This document shows, in pieces, positions 29,998-35,943 of a DNA stretch of 35,943 nucleotides (position 1 is its first letter; each line of letters starts with the position of its first letter). The position numbers were made by a program, and so were the translations under genes. Location of the stretch: NCBI GenBank assembly GCA_964447525.1, contig CAYUSU010000009.1, positions 1 through 35,943 of the forward strand, given 5' to 3'. The notes beneath the pieces were generated by a model, which worked only from the letters and a program-made list of their open reading frames with translations, was not told the DNA's origin and made no database searches. This DNA comes from JAFGDH01 sp964447525 (GTDB taxonomy: Archaea > Aenigmatarchaeota > Aenigmatarchaeia > QMZP01 > QMZT01).

Positions 29998-32128
29998 ATG
30001 AAAGGATTTGTCGCACCAGTGGTTTTGCTTGCTGTGATGATCATAGCCGGCGTTGGGACCATAGTCATTCTCAATCAAACGACCATCGTTTCTGGATTTG
30101 ATCAGATAAAAAAGTTTTCTTCATGCTCCGAAATGCGTAATTTCTTGGAAGCCAATTCAGGGGAAACCGGATATTTCAGCTACGGAATGGGTAAAGGAAT
30201 CATGCGAGATACCGGGGCACCACAGGCGATTCCGATGGTATCCGAATCATTTGGTTCATCCGGAAAGGTAGGNNNNNNNNNNAACCAACATACAAGTGGA
30301 AGGTGTGGACGAAGCGGATATCGTGAAGAGTGACGGGAAGTATCTTTACATCGTCGCTCAGGGGAAAGTGGTGATAGTTGACGCTTATCCCGCAGAAGAT
30401 TCTAAGATCGTTTCCGAGATAGAATTCCCCGGCAATCCTTCGGAGATTTTCATCAACGATGACAGGCTTGTAGTTTTCACTTCGGGATACAGCGGTTATT
30501 ATCCTGCTCCGATAATCGAAGAGGTTGCTGTGATAAAAGGGAGCAGTTCGGATACTGGGTGGTACGGTTCTGCAATTTTCGTTTATGACATATCAGACAG
30601 GAACAATCCGTCGTTGGACAGGAACGTCACGCTTGAGGGATATTATTATGATTCAAGAATGATCGGGGATTACGTATACGTGATCTCGCAGAAATATTTG
30701 AACAGCTGGAGCGAACCGGGAATTCCGAGGATACTTTCTGCCGGATTGGAAAGGCCAGCTTGCGGATGTGCGGATGTTTATTATTTCGACGTTCCTGACA
30801 CTTCCTACCAGTTCACTACCATAACCTCACTTAATATTGACGATGATACAATCGAACCAGTGAACAAGGTTTTCCTTTTGGGTTACGGTCAGAATATTTA
30901 CGTCTCGCAGAACAACATATACATTTCCTATCAGAAGAGAATGAGCCAGCAGGAACTCACTAAGCGGATCATGGAGGAGGTATTGATACCGAACCTTCCT
31001 GCCGATCTGATGATCCAGGTAAACCAGATATGGAATTCCGACGATTCGGAATACGATAAAATGAGGAACATTCCTAATTTAATGACAGATTACACCGACA
31101 GGCTCGGTCCGGAGGCCGGAGCGAAGTTCATGGAAAATATCCAGAAGAAATTCGAGGAATTCTATCTGAAGATATCCAAGGAGATGGAAAAATCGGCAAT
31201 ACATCGGGTTTCGATAGCTGACGGAATGGTAGAATATAATTCCGGAGGAACCGTTCCGGGTCGCATTTTGGATCAATTCTCAATGGATGAACATAATGGG
31301 TATTTCAGAGTAGCCACGACCACAGGTTATGTTTCCAGAAGTGGTGGAAGTTCTGCTAATGCTAATCATGTTTACGTGCTTGATGATGGCATGAATGTTG
31401 TCGGGAAGGTTGAAGATCTCGCTCCGGGAGAGAGTATATACTCCGCTCGTTTCATGGGTGACCGGGGTTATATGGTAACTTTCCAGAAGATCGATCCGCT
31501 CTTTGTGATTGATCTTTCTGATCCTTTCAATCCTAGCGTTCTGGGTAAGCTAAAGATACCTGGTTATTCCGATTATCTTCACCCGTATGACGATAACCAC
31601 ATAATAGGAATAGGAAAAGAAGCCGTGGAGGCGGAGCAGGGTAACTTCGCATGGTACCAGGGAGTGAAGATGGCGATATTCGACGTAACAGACGTCTTGA
31701 ATCCGAAGGAACTCCATAAAGTCGTCATCGGCGACAGGGGAACCAGTTCGCCTGTACTTTATGATCACAAGGCATTCCTGTTCGACAAGGAAAAGAACCT
31801 CCTGGTCATTCCGGTCAGCCTTTACGAGATCAGTGAAGAGGAAAAGGAGAAAGGAAGGGACAGCGCATACGGAGAATACACCTTCCAGGGAGCGTACGTA
31901 TACAACCTGACCCTCGATAATGGTTTCATCCTGAAGGGAACAGTGACCCACCAGAAAGACAGGCCGGAAAACATCAGCAGGGAAGACGACGAATATTATT
32001 ATATGGACTGGGAGAAGGAGATAGTTAGGAGCATGTACATAAGCGATGTCCTTTACACGCTATCCCAGAGCATGCTGAAGATGAATAACCTTTCGGACCT
32101 TTCCGAGATAAAGGGGATCGGGTTCTAG
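29998..32128 (+). CDS. secreted beta-propeller domain protein, interrupted by an assembly gap
   Basis: The N terminus is a membrane anchor or signal (FVAPVVLLAVMIIAGVGTIVIL, about residues 4-25). After about 90 residues the sequence meets ten N (30273-30282). It resumes with NIQVEGVDEADIVKSDGKYLYIV, the hallmark of archaeal/bacterial secreted beta-propeller proteins (Beta_propel, COG4880). Propeller blades continue with YDISDRNNPS, VIDLSDPFNPSVLGKLKI and IFDVTDVLNPKELHK. The two sides are in different frames only because the N count is arbitrary; the true gap must be a multiple of three bases if the gene is intact. The protein is about 710 residues. It is probably a cell-surface binding or protease-associated protein; the ligand is unknown. 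Confidence 0.85.
30273..30282. other. assembly gap of unknown length (10 N)
   Basis: Ten N stand inside the beta-propeller gene. The flanks belong to one protein, so the gap is likely short, perhaps a few to some tens of codons. Confidence 0.95.
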
Positions 32129-32134
32129 GATAGA

Positions 32135-33028
32135 TTACCCCCACGTGAATCCTCTGTTTTCTTCAAAATATTCTTTAACATCAAATTCATTCTTTCTCGG
32201 AAGCTCTTCGAAATGTAATGCCATGTCACCGCATGCTCTTTTCAGTTGATTTCGCCCGAGAGCTCTTGCCACAATTAACGGGAACTGCCCCCGCGTTTCA
32301 CCTTTGAATCTCTCCAATGCTTTGCAGAAATCATAACCAGTAAGATCATGTGCTATTCCATTGATTATCAGGTATTTTTTCTTTGCGTTGCTTTGGAAGA
32401 AAAATGAATTCGTTCCTTCCGGGATGCCGTGGAAGTACTGCCGAAGCGAATTCGCGGTAGGGTCAGGAAAATCGGGATATTTGATTTGATCCCCGGACCA
32501 TGTTCCGATGAAAACCTCTCCGGCAGGATCCCAGACAAGGTATCTGTCCCATGGCGTTGCAGTAATAATGTTACATTCAGAAGTTAAATCATACTTTAAA
32601 ACCTTTACCTCTACCTCGGGATGATCAAAATTATGGTTCAGTTTATCATAACGGAGATTCCGGATTTCGGTATGAACTCCATCGAATCCTCCGCATTCTG
32701 CAGCACAAGGATCACTTAACCCATGCCTGTAATCTTTCATATTCCTACCGGTCACGTTTACCGTTTTCCTTTCTCCCGGCTTTATCGACCAGCCGAGATT
32801 TTGAGCAACCTTTCCTTTTGCCGGCCAGCCTCCTTCTGTTATTGTTATTCTTACTCTGTATCCTGGTTGCACGTCTCTGCTATAGGAACCATCTAAAATA
32901 ACCTGTCTTCTGTCACTGCTAAGATCAGTGACGTATCCGAACAATTTTCCATCCCCGTTTGTTCCGGATATTCTCATTTCATGCACTGAACCTTTGAAAT
33001 CAGGTTTTCCATAACGTCTTCTTCCCAT
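32135..33028 (-). CDS. hypothetical protein, 297 aa
   Basis: A soluble protein from the ATG at 33028 (MGRRRYGKPDFKGSVHEMRI). The first 90 residues look like a small beta barrel (GKLFGYVTDLSSDRRQVILD, then DVQPGYRVRITITEGGWPAKG), similar in layout to TRAM/OB nucleic acid-binding modules. The rest has no recognised domain: a Cys pair (DPCAAECGGFDG), then beta-rich and helical parts. The family is not recognised, and the barrel reading is tentative. It is convergent with the beta-propeller gene and divergent from the SatP-like transporter gene. Confidence 0.6.
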   Translation of the reverse strand: MGRRRYGKPDFKGSVHEMRISGTNGDGKLFGYVTDLSSDRRQVILDGSYSRDVQPGYRVRITITEGGWPAKGKVAQNLGWSIKPGERKTVNVTGRNMKDYRHGLSDPCAAECGGFDGVHTEIRNLRYDKLNHNFDHPEVEVKVLKYDLTSECNIITATPWDRYLVWDPAGEVFIGTWSGDQIKYPDFPDPTANSLRQYFHGIPEGTNSFFFQSNAKKKYLIINGIAHDLTGYDFCKALERFKGETRGQFPLIVARALGRNQLKRACGDMALHFEELPRKNEFDVKEYFEENRGFTWG

Positions 33029-33131
33029 AAAATCACAGATTGTATTGTTATTTTTTTGTAGTAAATTTTTTAAACAGTTTGTCACCCAATGCGATAACTT
33101 TTTATTCTCCCTCTTTCAATTCATTCTTAAT

Positions 33132-33701
33132 ATGGATCTAAAATCTAATCCGGCCCCGCTGGGGTTGATGGGTTTCGGAATGACGACCGTATTATTGAAT
33201 CTGCACAATGCCGGGCTGTTTTCGCTAGGGACAATGATCCTCGCGATGGGTATATTCTACGGAGGATTCGCCCAGATATTCGCAGGCATAATGGAATACC
33301 GGAACGGCAACACGTTCGGGACAACCGCATTCTGTTCTTTCGGGCTGTTCTGGATAAGCCTGGTGTTCCTGTTGGTTTTCCCGGTAATGGGATGGGGTTC
33401 TGCCCCCTCGGCGATGGCCATGGCGTCGTATTTCGTGATGTGGGGACTGTTCACCCTGTTCATGTTCTTCGGGACGCTGAAACTTAACAGGATGCTTCAA
33501 ACGGTTTTCCTTTCGCTGGCCATACTGTTCTTCCTGCTTGCGATAGGTGACATTACCGGAAGCGCTCTGATCAAGATCATAGCCGGTTACGAAGGAATAA
33601 TCTGCGGATTGAGCGCATGCTACGGTTCGATGGCGCTGGTGCTGAATGAAATATACGGACGAACGGTCCTTCCGGTATGCCCTGTTGGCAAGAAGAAATG
33701 A
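33132..33701 (+). CDS. GPR1/FUN34/YaaH (SatP) family acetate/succinate transporter
   Basis: A 189-residue six-helix membrane protein. The start MDLKSNPAPLGLMGFGMTTV carries the family signature N-P-x-P-L-G-L-x-x-F. LGTMILAMGIFYGGFAQIFAGIMEYRNGNTFGTTAFCSFG follows the conserved second and third helices, with FGT and YG elements. It is expected to move acetate or other monocarboxylates with protons. The frame is open from 33045, but the first 29 codons contain the promoter region, and the signature lies right after the ATG at 33132. In a fermentative archaeon it would export or salvage acetate (inferred). Confidence 0.93.
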   Translation: MDLKSNPAPLGLMGFGMTTVLLNLHNAGLFSLGTMILAMGIFYGGFAQIFAGIMEYRNGNTFGTTAFCSFGLFWISLVFLLVFPVMGWGSAPSAMAMASYFVMWGLFTLFMFFGTLKLNRMLQTVFLSLAILFFLLAIGDITGSALIKIIAGYEGIICGLSACYGSMALVLNEIYGRTVLPVCPVGKKK

Positions 33702-33773
33702 TATTAAAATAAACGGGGGAAATAAATCTCCCTGGTTTCTTTTTTTTGTATATATAAAATTTACAGTCTTCTT

Positions 33774-34001
33774 ATGTCCATGGGCGATGATCTTATTGGC
33801 AAATACGTGGATGAAATGGTATCTATAATTAAAAGTGAACCTGGTGTTTATAGCGGAAAGGGAATACCAGAATTAATATTACGGGTTTCACGGGAATCGA
33901 ATTTGGATACTAATGTTGATAGCGTTCGAGTTACTCTTGCATTAATGGAATCAGGAAAAGTTGAAGCCAAAAAAGAAGGAAGATTATATCCGAAAGAATA
34001 A
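33774..34001 (+). CDS. hypothetical small protein, 75 aa
   Basis: A small helical protein starting MSMGDDLIGKYVDEMVSII. The helix, helix, strand, strand order (IPELILRVSRESNLDTNVDSVRVTL, then ALMESGKVEAKKEGRLYP) looks like a mini winged helix, so it may bind DNA. The family is not recognised. TATATATAAA about 26 bases upstream of the ATG is a very good TATA box, indicating a leaderless transcript. Confidence 0.6.
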   Translation: MSMGDDLIGKYVDEMVSIIKSEPGVYSGKGIPELILRVSRESNLDTNVDSVRVTLALMESGKVEAKKEGRLYPKE

Positions 34002-34022
34002 TATCTATTTTTTTAATAATTT

Positions 34023-34262
34023 TTATTTTCCGAACCTGCTAACGATCCCGCGGAAGAAAAGGTATATCACGACGAGGAATATGAGATATTCTATCAATAT
34101 CCCCACCGTAGCCGCCCCTGTTCCGATGGTCCCGATGTCAGCGACCAGCCTTGATGAATGAACAAACATTGCTGATCCGCTCGTTTCGGAGTAGTTTGTA
34201 TGAAGAAGAGTGATGAAAAGTCCTGCAAAAACCATTGACAGAAGGAATGTTTTCTTCTTCAT
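34023..34262 (-). CDS. small two-span membrane protein
   Basis: A 79-residue protein with a hydrophobic N-terminal segment (FLLSMVFAGLFITLLH, either a signal or TM1). A short outer loop leads to a second helix (AATVGILIEYLIFLVVIYLFF), and a basic RGIVSRFGK tail ends it inside the cell. No family is recognised. It is convergent with the small gene at 33774. Confidence 0.6.
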   Translation of the reverse strand: MKKKTFLLSMVFAGLFITLLHTNYSETSGSAMFVHSSRLVADIGTIGTGAATVGILIEYLIFLVVIYLFFRGIVSRFGK

Positions 34263-34463
34263 AATATATTATTAATTGCCTTTTCCTAATATATATTTTC
34301 GCCTTTTTCCATAAATTTCGGCAAAAATAATCCATGAATACATGATTGATAATATCAGGCATCTTTCGAAATACTCTTTGTTATAGACAAATCTTAAATA
34401 TCAAACCCCCAATATAATAACAAACTAAAACTTTGAAAAAATAGAAATATCGGTGTGTTGGGA

Positions 34464-35105
34464 ATGGTCTTAAAGCATATCAGAACCCTGAAAAACAAGA
34501 TTTCTTCAGTTGTCTCAAAGATATTCAGGAAGAAGAAGGACATACGAATCGGACTTTACGGACCGGTTAATTCAGGAAAGACTACTTTGGCTAACAGGAT
34601 ATGCATGGATTGGCTTGGTGAGGAGATGGGTTCCGCTTCGGTGGTTCCCCACGAAACCAGGGAAATCCAGACTAAGGAAAAAGTCCAGATAAAATCCAAC
34701 GGGAAGTCGCTTACGTTCAATCTTGTAGATACTCCCGGTATAGCAACAAAAATCGATTTTGAAGATTTCCTTAAATTCGGGCTGAAAAAGAACGTCGCTA
34801 AATCCCGAGCAAAAGAGGCTACAAGAGGCGTTATAGAATCAATAAAATGGCTGGACAAGATGGATATGGTTCTTGTCGTTCTCGATTCTTCCAGAGATCC
34901 GATCAATCAGGTAAACATCACGATTCTTGGCAATCTCGACGCGAGAAACATACCGTTGTTAATCGTTTCCAATAAAGCCGACCTTCGAAAGTCAAGCACC
35001 ACCAAGATAAGGAACGCCTTCCCGGGCTATGACGTGATAGGAATATCCGCGAAGACCGGGCAGAACATGAAGGACCTTTATGGTTCGCTGCTCAAGAAAC
35101 TATAG
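34464..35105 (+). CDS. Era-like GTPase
   Basis: A P-loop GTPase of about 213 residues. In the first-ATG numbering, GPVNSGKTT is G1 (about 33-41), DTPGI is G3 and NKADL is G4, all intact. ISAKTGQN is G5. A basic N-terminal helix (LKHIRTLKNKISSVVSKIFRKKK) may bind RNA or membrane. It belongs to the archaeal Era-like group that is co-transcribed with DUF2073 proteins, exactly as here, with seven bases between the genes. The role is unproven; ribosome assembly is the usual guess. A GTG three codons upstream could also serve as start. Confidence 0.88.
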   Translation: MVLKHIRTLKNKISSVVSKIFRKKKDIRIGLYGPVNSGKTTLANRICMDWLGEEMGSASVVPHETREIQTKEKVQIKSNGKSLTFNLVDTPGIATKIDFEDFLKFGLKKNVAKSRAKEATRGVIESIKWLDKMDMVLVVLDSSRDPINQVNITILGNLDARNIPLLIVSNKADLRKSSTTKIRNAFPGYDVIGISAKTGQNMKDLYGSLLKKL

Positions 35106-35112
35106 GTATTGA

Positions 35113-35466
35113 ATGAATCTGAAAATTAAGTTCATCCCATATGAGAAGATGAAGATGGACAGTTTTTCTGATCTTCTCAAGGATGTCAGGGAAAACACCA
35201 TAATTCTCATAGACGCTAAACTCAAACCCGAGGAAGAGTCAAATATAATCGAAAAAACGATGGAAAGCGTTTCTGAAAAATTCTCCGGCATAGAGCTAAG
35301 TTCGATCGACTTCGCCGGAGAGGAAGAGATGAACAACTTCGAAAGGTTCAAAAACATACTGATCGAAAAGATCATTGGGAAGAAAAGGGGCATGACAATA
35401 ATAGGTCCGGCAAAGATCATCCACAAGATCAAGAAGAACCCGAAGGAACTGCTTCTGTATATGTGA
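35113..35466 (+). CDS. DUF2073 family protein
   Basis: A 117-residue protein that matches DUF2073: MNLKIKFIPYEKMKMDSFSD, then ENTIILIDAKLKPEEESNII and the C-terminal KRGMTIIGPAKIIHKIKKNP. It is known as the constant neighbour of archaeal Era-like GTPases, and here it follows such a gene after seven bases. It is probably a partner or regulator of the GTPase. No catalytic residues are evident. Confidence 0.88.
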   Translation: MNLKIKFIPYEKMKMDSFSDLLKDVRENTIILIDAKLKPEEESNIIEKTMESVSEKFSGIELSSIDFAGEEEMNNFERFKNILIEKIIGKKRGMTIIGPAKIIHKIKKNPKELLLYM

Positions 35467-35487
35467 ATCCGTTGTTTCTGGGAACTG

Positions 35488-35835
35488 ATGAAATGGGACC
35501 CTATTGAGAACGGATTAAAGAAATACAGGAAGGATAGCAGTATTCCGGGTGTTTATTTCTTCGAAAACGGTAGCGTCAGTCCAGATTCATTGAAGCGAGC
35601 TGAAGATCTGCTGATGCAGAAATCCAACTGCAGGGACAGTATTATAAACACTGAAAACACTGAAAACAAATATATTGCAATCATCGGTGTGAACTGGGGG
35701 GAGAGTGTTATGAATGTTGACGTAACAATGGGAGATGAAGGATCAACCATAAACATAACCCCACTGGAAGGAATCGAAAATCACCCGGAGGTCGCTAAGA
35801 GATATATGGAATCGCTGGCAGAAGCCTTTAAGTGA
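35488..35835 (+). CDS. hypothetical protein, 115 aa, third gene of the GTPase operon
   Basis: A soluble protein starting MKWDPIENGLKKYRKDSSIP, 21 bases after the DUF2073 gene, so very likely in the same operon. It has a beta-rich centre (YIAIIGVNWGESVMNVDVTMG) and a helical end (HPEVAKRYMESLAEAFK). No family is recognised. The remaining 108 bases of the window hold an AT-rich, TATA-like stretch (ttaatttaataat) and no gene. Confidence 0.6.
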   Translation: MKWDPIENGLKKYRKDSSIPGVYFFENGSVSPDSLKRAEDLLMQKSNCRDSIINTENTENKYIAIIGVNWGESVMNVDVTMGDEGSTINITPLEGIENHPEVAKRYMESLAEAFK

Positions 35836-35943
35836 ATCAGATCAAATAAACCCGGCATTCCGGTAGGGTACCCTATTCATAACGCGATCCCAAGATGATC
35901 TGTTTGTTAATTTAATAATATTGTTACTAAAAAGTCATTAATT

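Overview
The window is archaeal. It carries archaeal ribosomal proteins L34e and L14e, archaeal-type AsnRS and AspRS, an Era-like GTPase paired with a DUF2073 protein, AmrS, ScpB and tRNA genes interrupted by introns. Many start codons sit about 25 bases downstream of a TATA-like box, as expected for leaderless archaeal transcripts. The small genes, giant Ig-like surface protein and many tiny hypotheticals fit a DPANN-type archaeon, but that placement is an inference. A run of ten N shows this is a scaffolded assembly.

Layout. 1-3.6 kb: small accessory genes (GNAT, a secreted protein, a Bat-type HTH regulator and a three-gene hypothetical operon whose last member has an in-frame TAG). 3.6-9.5 kb: asnS, a possible aminoacyl-tRNA deacylase, an Lrp/AsnC regulator, a possible methyltransferase-fold protein and aspS. 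The 3' end of aspS is invaded by a LAGLIDADG homing-endonuclease element. 9.5-15.3 kb: a large hypothetical protein, a small membrane protein, scpB, a membrane-anchored beta-helix/Cys-rich surface protein, L34e and L14e. 15.3-22.2 kb: one 2320-residue surface protein made of 19 Ig-like repeats of three alternating types. 22.2-25.6 kb: a CxxCxxCC protein, an FMN reductase-like protein, AmrS and a K+ channel. 25.6-29.9 kb: three tRNA genes, each with two introns, interspersed with a HIT protein, a MATE exporter and a bacterial-type pseudouridine synthase flanked by a duplicated tRNA-Gly 3' end. 29.9-35.9 kb: a secreted beta-propeller protein crossed by the assembly gap, a SatP/YaaH transporter, small genes, and the Era-like GTPase/DUF2073 operon.

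The most striking structure is at 8171-9484. The intact aspS ends in a tail of 23 sense codons that is recoded: 13 codons are synonymously changed and one is an Arg/Lys swap. Behind it lie an oppositely oriented homing endonuclease and an AbrB-like gene, and then a second, displaced copy of the same aspS tail with GC-ending codons like the rest of aspS. The simplest reading is a natural 'home-and-rescue' element: it inserts into an essential gene right after class II motif 3 and restores the gene with a recoded tail. The second notable feature is the tRNA set. All three tRNAs carry an intron at the same T-loop position plus a second intron elsewhere (anticodon loop in Thr, D-loop in Pro, anticodon stem in Gly). 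The 3' half of the tRNA-Gly T-loop intron and the tRNA end are duplicated around a horizontally acquired-looking gene.
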